A stretch of DNA of 64,000 nt from Yoonia maritima. GTDB lineage: Bacteria; Pseudomonadota; Alphaproteobacteria; Rhodobacterales; Rhodobacteraceae. Below, piece by piece: positions 36,731-45,899 of this stretch. Both the position numbers and the translations under genes were made by a program. The stretch's first letter is position 1; every line of letters begins with the position of its first letter. The stretch lies in contig NZ_PVTP01000001.1 of NCBI RefSeq assembly GCF_003003285.1, positions 372,001 through 436,000 of the forward strand, read 5' to 3'. The notes beneath the pieces are model-generated. The model saw only the letters and a list, made by a program, of their open reading frames with translations, searched no databases and was not told the DNA's origin.

Positions 36731-38281
36731 ATGTCAGATGCACCAGTTAGATCAGGACGCCGCGCACGCGGTGGTGGTGGCGCGGCCCGCCGGGCAGAGC
36801 GTACAGCCGTTAGCATCGAAACCGCTAAGTACATCGAACGAAATATTCCTAATTACGAGGTGCTGAACGAAGAAGCACTTCAGGTCATCGAGGCCAACGC
36901 TGAAACGGTGCTTGCCGAAATTGGTGTGAACTTTGTTGATAACCCAGCGGCGCTGGAACGTTGGAAAGCTGCCGGTGCGGAAGTGGACGGCGAACGTGTT
37001 CGCATCCCACGTGGTTTGGCACGCAAGCTATGTGAAACGGCCCCATCAACATTTACGCAGCATGCGCGTAACCCAGAACGTAATGTCGTTATCGGTGGTG
37101 ATAGTCTTGTGCTAGCACCTGTTTATGGTCCCCCGTTTGTGCGCGATGCAGAAGGTGGCCGCCGTTATGCGACGATCGCGGATTTCGAAAAATTCGTGAA
37201 ACTTGGCTATATGTCGAAATGGTTGCATCATTCGGGTGGGACCGTGTGCGAGCCAACAGACATCGCTGTGAATAAGCGTCACCTCGATATGCTTTTGGCG
37301 CATATGGTATATAGTGACAAACCGTTTATGGGCGCGGTGACAGAACCTGTTCGCGCACAAGATTCGGTCGAGATGTGCGAAATCTTGTTCGGCAAAGAGT
37401 TCGTGCAAGAAAACACCGTCATGACATCGCTGATTAACATCAACTCTCCGTTGACGTTCGATAGCACAATGATGGGCGCGCTTGAGGTATATGCCGCTAA
37501 TAACCAAGCCTGCATCATCAGCCCGTTCATCGTTGGGGGCGCAATGGCACCTGTTTCGGTGGCGGGTACGCTGACACAAACATTGGCAGAGGTGCTTGCT
37601 GGCGTTGCCTATTCACAGTTGGTGCGCCCGGGCGCGCCTGTGATCTTTGGGACGATGGTGACATCGATTGATATGAACTCTGGCGCGCCGACATTTGGCA
37701 CACCAGAGGCAGAGCACATTACTTATGGGGCAGGGCAATTGGCCCGTCGTATGGGGCTGCCATACCGTTCGGCTGGTTCATTCTGTGGATCCAAATTGCC
37801 AGATGCACAGGCGGGCTACGAAACTGGGAGCAGCCTGAAGATGGGTTTGCTATCTGGTGTGAACTTTATGCTGCACGCCTGTGGTTGGCTCGAAGGTGGC
37901 ATGGTTGCTTCATTCGAGAAATTCGTCATGGACGCGGATCAGCTGGGAACCTTGCACCACTTTGCACGCGGCGTGGATATGTCTGAAAACGGACAAGCCA
38001 TGGATGCGATCGCAGAGGTAGGCCCCGGTGGTCACTATCTGGGCTGCGCACATACGCAGGCGAACTTTAAGACTGCATTCTGGCGGACAGATTTGTTGGA
38101 CTACAAACCGTTTGAGACATGGGACGAAGAAGGCGCACGCGATACGCAAACGTTGGCCACTGCACGCGTCAAAAAGATGCTTGAGACGTACCAGCAGCCC
38201 GCCCTCGACCCTGAGATCGAGGCACGGTTGCGGGCCTATGTTGCTGACAAAAAGGCCAGCATGCCTGACGCCTTCGGTTAA
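36731..38281 (+). CDS. Trimethylamine methyltransferase (MttB)-family protein, non-pyrrolysine
   Basis: 516 residues from ATG 36731 (AAAGGA 8 nt upstream). The N-terminus is basic and Gly-rich (GRRARGGGGAARRAER). The TIM-barrel MttB fold is shown by YEVLNEEALQVIEANAETVL, GGTVCEPTD, LAEVLAGVAYSQLVRPGAPV and GPGGHYLGCAHTQANF. The frame has no internal TAG, so it belongs to the non-pyrrolysine group that transfers methyl groups from quaternary amines such as glycine betaine to a corrinoid protein. No corrinoid protein gene is adjacent. Its stop overlaps that of the convergent DUF6477 gene. Confidence 0.88.
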   Translation: MSDAPVRSGRRARGGGGAARRAERTAVSIETAKYIERNIPNYEVLNEEALQVIEANAETVLAEIGVNFVDNPAALERWKAAGAEVDGERVRIPRGLARKLCETAPSTFTQHARNPERNVVIGGDSLVLAPVYGPPFVRDAEGGRRYATIADFEKFVKLGYMSKWLHHSGGTVCEPTDIAVNKRHLDMLLAHMVYSDKPFMGAVTEPVRAQDSVEMCEILFGKEFVQENTVMTSLININSPLTFDSTMMGALEVYAANNQACIISPFIVGGAMAPVSVAGTLTQTLAEVLAGVAYSQLVRPGAPVIFGTMVTSIDMNSGAPTFGTPEAEHITYGAGQLARRMGLPYRSAGSFCGSKLPDAQAGYETGSSLKMGLLSGVNFMLHACGWLEGGMVASFEKFVMDADQLGTLHHFARGVDMSENGQAMDAIAEVGPGGHYLGCAHTQANFKTAFWRTDLLDYKPFETWDEEGARDTQTLATARVKKMLETYQQPALDPEIEARLRAYVADKKASMPDAFG

Positions 38282-38586
38282 TCCGACGGTTCAACAAGCC
38301 GCAGGCGGGTCGCACGCATCAACTGTGCTTCGCCTGCGATCGCGATCAGCACATCGACGTGTCGGGCGACGCGATATTCGCCCGAATGCTCGATGCGCTG
38401 GGTGTTCATCTCTGATTCAATATCAAGCAAACGCATAATTGCTTCGGCATGTCGGGGGAGCCGTTCTGCAGCAATGATGCGGCGTAGATGTACGTCACGG
38501 CGATAGTCATCCATTCCAAATCTAGCGGCCCGCGCCAGTAGCGTGGGGCGTTGAAGTGTGCGAATGCGTGTTTCCAGATCGAGCAT
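38278..38586 (-). CDS. DUF6477-type small protein
   Basis: 102 residues: MLDLETRIRTLQRPTLLARA, then GMDDYRRDVHLRRI, a pattern seen in a short Rhodobacteraceae-restricted family of unknown function. Basic, mostly helical, no membrane segment. It converges on the MttB-like gene with overlapping stop codons, leaving no room for a terminator between them. Confidence 0.7.
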   Translation of the reverse strand: MLDLETRIRTLQRPTLLARAARFGMDDYRRDVHLRRIIAAERLPRHAEAIMRLLDIESEMNTQRIEHSGEYRVARHVDVLIAIAGEAQLMRATRLRLVEPSD

Positions 38587-38832
38587 AGTCGTTCCCTTCT
38601 CGGTGTATTGCTGAGTCGGTGAAACATGGCATAGCGCGGACGGGTGTTGCGGGATGGCAATTTGTTAAGAACGCATTGGTTAGACTTGTTTATCTTTTGG
38701 CAAGAATAGTTGACGGGCCAATATGGTCGTTAACACTTAGGTAACCAAGCACGCATAGGTTGATTTTTCTATGTGTCACCGGTGTTTAGGATCAGCGATG
38801 GCGCATTGAAACCTGCGAAAAGGACGCGTGAC

Positions 38833-39927
38833 ATGACATTACAGAAGGGACCGCTGCGGTCTGAACTGCTTCCGGTTTGGATACCGGATGCCGCGCGTAA
38901 TTACCTAGCCCACACACAAAAAGGTCTATCGATACGTGCTGTTGCCCGTGCGAACGATTGCCATCCGTCAACAGTATTGCGGCAGGTTCGCCGTTTCGAA
39001 GGGCGTCGTGACGATCCTTTGATCGATGCGGCACTTGATGCGTTGTCCAATCAGGTTTCATCAGTTGATATTGCGAACAAACGGGGAAAAACTGCAATGA
39101 TCGCTAAGCTAAAATGTACACATGTACGTCCTACCGAAGAGTTAACGCAGCGCCGAATTGATCAAGAAGCTAAGCGGGTGTTGCGTAGATTATGCGAGCC
39201 GGGAGCAATTCTTGCGGTTGCTCGGGAAATGGAATCAGCGGTTGTTGTGCGTGAGGCCGGTAACGAAGACCAATTGCGAACCGCAGGCGTTGATCGCGAA
39301 ATCGCGCAGGCAATGGCATTGAAAGATTGGATTACCTGTCCCGACCCAGACAGTCGCGTTGCAAGATATTTCATCACAAATAATGGCCGCGCCGCGTTGC
39401 GTCGTCTTACGGCAGAAGATGAAAATAGGGCGCATGGTTTAGGACACAGCCGCGGTGATCCCGAAGCCGAAGCTGCTTGGGATCTGGATGCCATTGATGG
39501 CGGCACCCGCCGCACGCGCAGGTATCATGGAACAGAAAGCCCGTTGGTCGGGCTTGCACGGCGCAAAGATCGTGACGGAAGCCCCTTTTTGGCCCGTGCA
39601 TTGGTCGCGGTCGGTGAACGTCTGCGCGAGGATTTCGAATTGGCGCAGTTGGATGGTACGCACATCACCAGTCTAGACGATATTGTGAATGATACAGACC
39701 CGACTGATAATGCGCGGCAACGGGTGAAAGCTGCGTTATCTGACTTGGGTCCTGGCTTGGGGGATATCGTTTTGCGCTGCTGCTGTTTTCTAGAAGGGCT
39801 TGAGCAGACAGAAAAGTCGATGGGCTGGTCTGCACGTTCTGGCAAAATCGTCCTGCGGATCGCACTAGAGCGGTTGCAGCGCCACTATGAAACGACGAAT
39901 GGAAAGTATGCGCCAATGATCGGTTAG
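38833..39927 (+). CDS. DUF6456-type helix-turn-helix protein
   Basis: 364 residues from ATG 38833 (AAAAGGA 9 nt upstream; ATG 38773 lacks a site). The N-terminus has an insertion-element-like helix-turn-helix (GLSIRAVARANDCHPSTVLR, then QVRRFEGRRDDP). The C-terminal half (about residues 215-350; ESPLVGLARRKD, FLARALVAVGERLREDFELA, DIVLRCCCFLEGLEQTEKSM) is the DUF6456 region common in alphaproteobacteria, often linked to cell-cycle regulators. Target genes are unknown. It stands alone on a 246-nt intergenic region with nothing else visible. Confidence 0.75.
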   Translation: MTLQKGPLRSELLPVWIPDAARNYLAHTQKGLSIRAVARANDCHPSTVLRQVRRFEGRRDDPLIDAALDALSNQVSSVDIANKRGKTAMIAKLKCTHVRPTEELTQRRIDQEAKRVLRRLCEPGAILAVAREMESAVVVREAGNEDQLRTAGVDREIAQAMALKDWITCPDPDSRVARYFITNNGRAALRRLTAEDENRAHGLGHSRGDPEAEAAWDLDAIDGGTRRTRRYHGTESPLVGLARRKDRDGSPFLARALVAVGERLREDFELAQLDGTHITSLDDIVNDTDPTDNARQRVKAALSDLGPGLGDIVLRCCCFLEGLEQTEKSMGWSARSGKIVLRIALERLQRHYETTNGKYAPMIG

Positions 39928-40035
39928 CGCATCACCCCATGCAATTAACGCAGTGCTGGCATGTCGTGTATCATCAGCGTTGGACAATTCCCCGTACCGA
40001 CGCTAGGTAATCACCAAGAGCCATCGGAGACCGAC

Positions 40036-40995
40036 ATGCCAACACGCGATCTGAAAATTCCGGCGCAGCGTCACCCGGAAAAGCAGCGCCGCCCAGATGC
40101 GGCGCAGCCCCAAAAACCAGATTGGATTCGTGTTAAGGCACCTACGTCCGAAGGGTACAAACAAACCCGCGATATCATGCGTGAACACAAGCTGGTTACG
40201 GTGTGCGAAGAGGCAGGTTGCCCGAACGTGGGCGAATGCTGGTCGCAGGGCCACGCTACCATGATGATTATGGGCGAGGTTTGTACACGCGCTTGTACAT
40301 TCTGCAACATCGCAACTGGTAAGCCGCCCGAAGCATTGGATGTGTTTGAGCCGGGCCGCGTTGCTGATGCTGTCAAGAAGCTGGGTTTGAACCACGTCGT
40401 TATTACATCTGTTGACCGTGATGATGTCGAAGATGGTGGCGCAGAGCATTTTGCCCAGACCATTCGCGCAGTTCGTCGTCAGTCACCTAACACGACGATC
40501 GAAATTCTGACGCCTGATTTTATTCGCTGTGAACCCGAAGTGCTTGAGATTGTGGTCAAGGCGCGTCCGGATGTGTTTAACCACAATTTGGAAACCGTGC
40601 CGGGCCTTTATCCAGAAGTGCGTCCCGGTGCGCGTTACTTCCATTCGCTGCGGCTGTTGCAGCGCGTGAAAGAGCTTGACCCGACGATGTTCACTAAATC
40701 CGGGATCATGGTTGGACTGGGCGAAGACCGCCAATCTGTCATTCAAGTGATGGAAGACATGCGTGCCGCCGACATCGATTTTGTCACAATTGGTCAATAC
40801 TTGCAGCCAACACCAAAGCACCACAAAGTGGATCGCTTTGTAACGCCGGAAGAATTTGCGGCCTATGAAAAGGCCGCATTTGGTAAGGGTTTCTTGATGG
40901 TTTCGGCCACACCGCTGACACGGTCATCCTATCACGCGGGTGACGATTTCGCGCGTCTGCGCGACGCACGGATGAAAAAGCTGGGTATGGCTTAA
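40036..40995 (+). CDS. lipA: Lipoyl synthase
   Basis: Radical-SAM enzyme inserting two sulfurs into octanoyl groups on lipoyl proteins. 319 residues from ATG 40036 (GGAG at 7 nt; the longer frame from 39961 is unlikely). The auxiliary cluster ligands are in [13 protein letters not shown], the SAM cluster in [13 protein letters not shown] (CxxxCxxC), and the C-terminal cluster serine in TRSSYHAGD. All ligands are present. The stop overlaps the stop region of a convergent 62-residue gene by 4 nt. Confidence 0.96.
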   Translation: MPTRDLKIPAQRHPEKQRRPDAAQPQKPDWIRVKAPTSEGYKQTRDIMREHKLVTVCEEAGCPNVGECWSQGHATMMIMGEVCTRACTFCNIATGKPPEALDVFEPGRVADAVKKLGLNHVVITSVDRDDVEDGGAEHFAQTIRAVRRQSPNTTIEILTPDFIRCEPEVLEIVVKARPDVFNHNLETVPGLYPEVRPGARYFHSLRLLQRVKELDPTMFTKSGIMVGLGEDRQSVIQVMEDMRAADIDFVTIGQYLQPTPKHHKVDRFVTPEEFAAYEKAAFGKGFLMVSATPLTRSSYHAGDDFARLRDARMKKLGMA

Positions 40996-41180
40996 TCCAT
41001 AGGCTTTGGGCGTACCCGCTTTATTTCATTAGGCGTTAACCACTCGGGCCAACCGATAAAACGTTCGATCCCGTAAAGGATCGCGCAGAGCAGAACAATC
41101 CCGACTACCATTTTAAACATGGCTTCAGATGGCGGTCGCGCGGCCATCCTTTTGGCGCGTAAAAGAAAGCGGATATTCAT
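40992..41180 (-). CDS. Small single-span membrane protein (62 residues)
   Basis: [20 protein letters not shown] is followed by one hydrophobic helix ([20 protein letters not shown]) and a basic tail. No characterised family; the size and the place directly after hpt (4-nt overlap) point to a conserved gene of the group. It is cotranscribed with hpt on the minus strand and converges with lipA. Confidence 0.65.
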   Translation of the reverse strand: MNIRFLLRAKRMAARPPSEAMFKMVVGIVLLCAILYGIERFIGWPEWLTPNEIKRVRPKPMD

Positions 41181-41722
41181 GGTTCGTCTGTGAACCGCAC
41201 CTTACCAATGAAGGGCAGGTTGCGGTTGCGCTGTGCAAAGTCGATTCCGTAGCCGACAACAAACTCGTCCGGAATCTCAAAGCCAATCAGGTCAGCCTTA
41301 AAATCAACCTCGCGACGTGCGGGTTTGTCCAACAGCGCAATTGTGCGCAAACGGGCAGGGTGACGAGTTTGCAGGTATTCAGTGACATGTTTTAAGGTGT
41401 GGCCGGTATCAACGATGTCCTCGACGACCAGCACGTCACGTCCTTCGATCTGTCCGCGCAGATCCTTAAGAATGCGCACTTCACGGCTGCTTTCCATGCC
41501 GTCGCCGTATGACGATGCCTCTAGGAAATCGACTTCGACGGGCAGATCAATTTCACGCACTAAATCGGCAATGAACACAAACGACCCGCGCAGTAGACCG
41601 ACCACAACCAATTTGTCGGTGTCTGCGAATTCGCGGCCGATTTCGCGCGCAAGATCTTCGATGCGTGCTGCGATGGCTTTGGCGCTGATAAGTTCATCGA
41701 TTTCATAGGGGCGGTGCGGCAT
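41177..41722 (-). CDS. hpt: Hypoxanthine phosphoribosyltransferase
   Basis: Purine-salvage enzyme joining hypoxanthine/guanine to PRPP. 181 residues from ATG 41722, the usual length; a TTG at 41743 is in frame but has no ribosome site. The PRPP motif is [14 protein letters not shown], with [11 protein letters not shown] (flexible loop) before it and [18 protein letters not shown] near the end, as in bacterial Hpt. It is divergent from the COQ10-type gene with 84 nt between starts. Confidence 0.93.
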   Translation of the reverse strand: MPHRPYEIDELISAKAIAARIEDLAREIGREFADTDKLVVVGLLRGSFVFIADLVREIDLPVEVDFLEASSYGDGMESSREVRILKDLRGQIEGRDVLVVEDIVDTGHTLKHVTEYLQTRHPARLRTIALLDKPARREVDFKADLIGFEIPDEFVVGYGIDFAQRNRNLPFIGKVRFTDEP

Positions 41723-41806
41723 AGGGTACTCAGTATCAGACAAGGGTTGATTTTCTGGCCGCAGTTTACGACATCAGGGCGTGAAGTCACCTGTGAAAGA
41801 CCCCAT

Positions 41807-42253
41807 ATGCCATCCCATTCGGAAACTAAGACGCTCCCTTATACGGCAAAGCAAATGTATGACCTTGTTGGTGATGTGGGGAATTATCCCAAATTCCTAC
41901 CTTGGACGGCGGCGGCGCGCGTGCGCAGCGTTGATGATCGGGGCGAGAAACAGGTTATGCTGGCCGATCTGGTGATTTCTTTCAAAGTATTCCGCGAAAC
42001 TTTTGGAAGCCGGGTAACACTGTGGCCTGAGGCGCAAAAGATCGACACCGAATACCTAGATGGCCCATTCCGTCACTTGGAAAGTCAGTGGAATTTCAAA
42101 GATGTAGACGGCGGTTGCGAAGTTTCATTTGATGTTGATTTTGAGTTTAAAAACCGTCTGCTGCAAGGTGCTGCTGGCATGTTCTTTAACGAGGCAATGC
42201 AGCGTGTCGTTCGCGCATTTGAACGCCGCGCTGCTGAGCTTTACGGCGCATAG
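41807..42253 (+). CDS. COQ10/RatA-type START-domain ubiquinone-binding protein
   Basis: 148 residues from ATG 41807: KTLPYTAKQMYDLVGDVGNY and PKFLPWTAAARV, the coenzyme-Q-binding START fold, with GPFRHLESQWNFKD and a C-terminal helix AMQRVVRAFERRAAELYGA. In mitochondria Coq10 chaperones ubiquinone in the respiratory chain; bacterial homologues are also annotated RatA toxins, but the group context favours the CoQ role. It is followed by a strong shared terminator. Confidence 0.86.
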   Translation: MPSHSETKTLPYTAKQMYDLVGDVGNYPKFLPWTAAARVRSVDDRGEKQVMLADLVISFKVFRETFGSRVTLWPEAQKIDTEYLDGPFRHLESQWNFKDVDGGCEVSFDVDFEFKNRLLQGAAGMFFNEAMQRVVRAFERRAAELYGA

Positions 42254-42256
42254 GTA

Positions 42257-42287
42257 AGGGGCGCTGCGCTTTTCGCGCAGCGCCCCT
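42257..42287. terminator. Bidirectional intrinsic terminator
   Basis: Perfect 13-bp stem AGGGGCGCTGCGC / GCGCAGCGCCCCT with a TTTTC loop, followed by TAATTTTC on the plus side. It sits between the convergent COQ10-type and amt genes and would end both transcripts; the minus side (preceding bases TAGGTA) lacks a T tract. Confidence 0.75.
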
Positions 42288-42294
42288 AATTTTC

Positions 42295-43476
42295 TTAAGA
42301 GTCGAAGTGATAGGCGCGCTCACCATGAACGGTGATATCAAGGCCCTGAACTTCGGTGTCTTGGTCAACGCGCAGCGGCGTAATTGCTTTGCAGACATAG
42401 ATCAGAACGATCGTGACGACTGTGGTGAAAACACCAACGATAGCAAGTGAACCCAGCTGAGCGGCCCACGAACCTGCACCAAACAGCGCGATCATAATTG
42501 TACCGAAAATCCCACCAACGCCGTGAACAGCGAATACATCAAGTGTATCATCGATCTTAAGGCTGTTGCGGATGAAGTTGACCATTTCTTGGCAAAGTAC
42601 ACCAGCAACAGCACCGATGATCAGCGCTTCGATAGGGCCGACAAAACCTGACGCTGGCGTGATAGATGCGAGACCAGCAATCGTACCAGTCACAATGCCA
42701 ACCAAGGATGCGCGACCGAACTTAATCCGCTCCCAAAGCGCCCAAGTCAGTGATGCTGTTGCTGCAGAGATATGTGTGACTGTCAGCGCCATAGCTGCGC
42801 CGCCATCAGCAGCAAGCTGCGAACCGCCGTTAAAGCCAAACCAGCCGACCCAAAGCATCGCTGCACCGATCATAACCATACCGGGGTTATGTGGGGGCTT
42901 TGTGCCTTCGCGACGTGCGCCAAGGAAGATCGCAAGGATCAGGGCAGCAAGACCTGCAGTTTCGTGAACAACGATACCACCAGCAAAGTCACGCACACCA
43001 GTTTCACCAAAGATGCCGCCATCAGACAAGAAGCCGCCGCCCCAGATCCAGTGCGTCACAGGTGCATAGCAAAGCAGCATCCAAAGTGCCGAGAAAAGTA
43101 GCACAAATCCAAAGCCGATACGTTCAACATATGCACCAACGATCAGTGCGGGCGTGATGATGGCAAAGGTCATTTGGAAGGCAAAGAACAGCACTTCGGG
43201 AATTGAACCACTAAGCGTGTCGGCATCGATGCCAGAAAGGAACATTTTGTCCAGACCGCCCCAAAAGGCGTTGCCTGAGCCGCCAAATGCGATGGAATAG
43301 CCCAGCGCGAGCCAAAGAATGCTCATTAAACATGCGATTGCATAGCAATGCATAAAGACGCTGAGAACATTGCGTGCGCGCACCAACCCCCCGTAAAACA
43401 ATGCCAGTCCTGGCAGTGTCATGAATAGTACAAGCGCCGTGGCTACGATGATCCACGCTGTATCCGCTCCGTTCAT
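42295..43476 (-). CDS. amt: Ammonium transporter
   Basis: 393 residues, eleven membrane helices. Family motifs: DFAGGIVVHETAG (Asp, and first pore His) and DVFAVHGVGGIFGTI (second pore His), so the twin-His pore is intact. First motif differs from E. coli AmtB (VHINA to VHETA). No N-terminal signal peptide is obvious. A strong GGAGGGGACATT ribosome site precedes ATG 43476. No glnK/glnB gene is next to it, although most bacterial amtB genes have one; PII control, if any, would come from elsewhere. Confidence 0.93.
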   Translation of the reverse strand: MNGADTAWIIVATALVLFMTLPGLALFYGGLVRARNVLSVFMHCYAIACLMSILWLALGYSIAFGGSGNAFWGGLDKMFLSGIDADTLSGSIPEVLFFAFQMTFAIITPALIVGAYVERIGFGFVLLFSALWMLLCYAPVTHWIWGGGFLSDGGIFGETGVRDFAGGIVVHETAGLAALILAIFLGARREGTKPPHNPGMVMIGAAMLWVGWFGFNGGSQLAADGGAAMALTVTHISAATASLTWALWERIKFGRASLVGIVTGTIAGLASITPASGFVGPIEALIIGAVAGVLCQEMVNFIRNSLKIDDTLDVFAVHGVGGIFGTIMIALFGAGSWAAQLGSLAIVGVFTTVVTIVLIYVCKAITPLRVDQDTEVQGLDITVHGERAYHFDS

Positions 43477-43624
43477 AATGTCCCCTCCGTTTGGGTTTTC
43501 CCATTGAGGCGGCGTTAATGCGGATTCGGAACGCTAAGAAAAGTAGCAAAGGTGGAAATCAACCGCCTAAGTTTGCATCGGTTCGTAGACTGCGAGCTTA
43601 ATGATCAAAAAATAAACGGTGTGA

Positions 43625-44101
43625 TTAATTATTATGCTTAACTGAATCTACTGCGGTTAGCAGCAGTGCGACTGCATGATCGCGTGCGCCTTGTCTGACC
43701 CTTTCGCGCCCAATTGCCCTAAATTCGATAGTTTCCGTATGGCAAACGTCGGCTGTTGCAATGCCAAAGCAAACGCGGCCTTCGGGTTTGTGTTCTGATC
43801 CGCCCGGACCAGCGATGCCCGTGATCGACACCGCAATCTGTGCATCGGAATGCGTAATCGCACCGCGCGCCATTTCGTCTGCGACCTGTTCGGATACAGC
43901 ACCATAGGCGGCAAGCGTCTTATCACTTACCCCCAACATCTGCATTTTCGCGGCGTTCGTATAGGTGACAAACCCACGGTCAAATATCGCAGAGCTTCCG
44001 GCTGTATCGGTGATTGCAGCCGCTACCATGCCGCCCGTGCAGCTTTCTGCGGTGGCTATCATTACGCCTTTGGCGCTGGCGGCATCGATCAGCGTTTTCA
44101 C
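43625..44101 (-). CDS. pncC: Nicotinamide-nucleotide amidohydrolase (CinA C-terminal family)
   Basis: 158 residues consisting only of the CinA C-terminal domain, with ATAESCTGGMVAAAIT (active-site Ser) and SITGIAGPGG. The enzyme deamidates NMN to NaMN in pyridine-nucleotide recycling. It is the third gene of an ispDF-pgpA-pncC run, each pair overlapping by ATGA. The 148-nt gap to the divergent/upstream amt promoter is otherwise empty. Confidence 0.9.
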   Translation of the reverse strand: MKTLIDAASAKGVMIATAESCTGGMVAAAITDTAGSSAIFDRGFVTYTNAAKMQMLGVSDKTLAAYGAVSEQVADEMARGAITHSDAQIAVSITGIAGPGGSEHKPEGRVCFGIATADVCHTETIEFRAIGRERVRQGARDHAVALLLTAVDSVKHNN

Positions 44102-44586
44102 ATCAGTAACCCGTGTGAAAGTCCAGCGAGTACGATAACGACGACTGCAGCAAAAAGGCCTGCAATCACATCGTCCAACATTACGCCGGTTGCGTCATTG
44201 CGGCGATCTGCCCAGCCAATCGGACCCCATTTGGTGATGTCGAACAGGCGAAACAGCAAGAATGCAGCGATCCAGCCGGGCCATAGTGCGGTGATGTTCG
44301 CTGACATCATATGTGCGCCATATGCGACAGGCAGCAATGCGATCCACTGGCCACAGACTTCGTCGATCACGATCTCGGATGGATCGTGGTTTTCTTTTCC
44401 GCGTGTTTCTTCTTTCGTGGCCCAGACGCCGACGAAATAGGAAACCACAGCACCTGCAAGCAGCCCCCATGGGCCAAGAAGCGCGTAGATCAGCCATGCG
44501 GCGGGCAGGGCGGCCAGTGACCCCCACGTTCCGGGTGCAGGGCGCATGTGCCCGACATAAAAGAAGGTCGCGATTAAATGGGTCAT
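44098..44586 (-). CDS. pgpA: Phosphatidylglycerophosphatase A
   Basis: 162 residues; dephosphorylates PGP to phosphatidylglycerol in the inner membrane. Motifs: GHMRPAPGTWGSLAAL at the N-terminus, a membrane helix through LLAGAVVSYFVGVWATKE, and DPSEIVIDEVCGQW, the catalytic acidic block. C-terminal helices follow (RLFDITKWGPIGWADRR, VMLDDVIAGL). Coupled to ispDF and pncC by 4-nt overlaps. Confidence 0.93.
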   Translation of the reverse strand: MTHLIATFFYVGHMRPAPGTWGSLAALPAAWLIYALLGPWGLLAGAVVSYFVGVWATKEETRGKENHDPSEIVIDEVCGQWIALLPVAYGAHMMSANITALWPGWIAAFLLFRLFDITKWGPIGWADRRNDATGVMLDDVIAGLFAAVVVIVLAGLSHGLLM

Positions 44587-45713
44587 GGTTTCACCAATGT
44601 TGCTGTTGCGAGTGCCGCGATGCCTTCACCGCGTCCTGTGAAGCCTAGGCGCTCTGAAGTTGTGGCTTTGACGCTGATCCGGTCAGCGGCAAGCCCCATG
44701 ATTTGCGCCATGGCCGATTTCATTGCGGGTTGGTGTGGTCCGACTTTGGGAAACTCGCAAACAAGCGTGCAGTCGATGTTGCTAATGCGGTAACCCTGTT
44801 CGGTGGCGAGTCCGACGGCATGTTCAAGGAAGATATGACTGGCTGCACCTTTCCATTGCGGATCAGTGGGCGGAAAGTGTTGACCAATATCGCCCATCCC
44901 CAATGCGCCATAGATCGCGTCGGTCACGGCATGCATGCCAACATCAGCGTCTGAGTGCCCCTGTAGGCTGCGTTCAAAGGGAACTTTTACACCGCAAAGC
45001 CACACATGGTCGCCGGGACCAAAGCGGTGTACGTCGTAACCATTCCCACATCTGATATCCATCTCGCGCCTCATGAGTTTTTCCGCGCGCGCAAAGTCGC
45101 TCGGGGTCGTGATTTTGATGTTATCCTCATCGCCTGCCACGATCGCGACGTCTAGTCCTGCGGCGCGTGCGACTGACACATCATCGGTTGCGGTAATGTC
45201 GCTTGTTTCATGTGCGGCAAGCAGCGGCGCGAGCGCAAAGCCTTGCGGAGTTTGTGCGCGGAAAAGGCCATTTCTGTCTTGTGTTCCAGTAACATGCCCT
45301 TCTGCGCCATGCCACAATGTATCGGTCACCGCGACGGCAGGGGCAGCGCCCGGGTAGGTTCCTAAGGCATCGAGCACGCGGTCGATAATCTGAGATGTGA
45401 CCATTGGGCGCGCTGCGTCATGAATAAGGACATGTGTCGCGTCCGTCACCGCCCGAAGCCCGGCAAGAACAGATTCTTGCCGTGTAGCTCCGCCGGTCAC
45501 AATCGTGGCTGAGAGTGTGTCATTCCAAACGGCAGTGTCGCGATCATCAGGATGTAGCACGAGTATGATCTGTCCGACGTCTGGATGATCTGCGAATGGT
45601 TGGATCGCATGGGCGGCAATTGTCTTGCCGTTAAGCAATTGCCACTGCTTTGGTAGCTCACCACCTGCACGGGTTCCGCGCCCGGCTGCTACGATGATTG
45701 CGGCTGTTTTCAT
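44583..45713 (-). CDS. ispDF: Bifunctional IspD/IspF (MEP isoprenoid pathway)
   Basis: 376 residues from ATG 45713. Residues 1-215 are IspD: IIVAAGRGTRAGGELPKQW, LIHDAARPMV. The rest is IspF: CGNGYDVHRFGPGDHVWLCG, LQGHSDADVGMHAVTDAI and GALGMGDIGQHFP, with the metal-binding Asp/His set intact. IspD makes CDP-methylerythritol and IspF cyclises the phosphorylated product, two non-consecutive steps. Fusion is common in alphaproteobacteria. Divergent from dusB across 186 nt. Confidence 0.95.
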   Translation of the reverse strand: MKTAAIIVAAGRGTRAGGELPKQWQLLNGKTIAAHAIQPFADHPDVGQIILVLHPDDRDTAVWNDTLSATIVTGGATRQESVLAGLRAVTDATHVLIHDAARPMVTSQIIDRVLDALGTYPGAAPAVAVTDTLWHGAEGHVTGTQDRNGLFRAQTPQGFALAPLLAAHETSDITATDDVSVARAAGLDVAIVAGDEDNIKITTPSDFARAEKLMRREMDIRCGNGYDVHRFGPGDHVWLCGVKVPFERSLQGHSDADVGMHAVTDAIYGALGMGDIGQHFPPTDPQWKGAASHIFLEHAVGLATEQGYRISNIDCTLVCEFPKVGPHQPAMKSAMAQIMGLAADRISVKATTSERLGFTGRGEGIAALATATLVKP

Positions 45714-45899
45714 ATTGCTGCGTTCCTTTGGTCTGTTTTGGTTTACGGTCCAAAGGGCTGAGGCGCAATTCGACAATTTGCGCGGCTATATGCACAATAA
45801 TTAGGCACTTGCCATTATATTTCGTGATTTTGGCGGGGGTTTCGTTGTGAAAACAGGCGTTTCGACTTAGGTCATGCACAACGCACACCCTTTAAGCGA

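Noticed and set aside
39162..39515. Minus-strand frames opposite the DUF6456 gene
   Set aside because: Shadow translation with no ribosome site; the plus-strand gene has a supported start and domains.
43477..43624. Sigma54 promoter before amt
   Set aside because: No TGGCAC-N5-TTGC-like box with GG-N10-GC spacing was found on the minus strand.
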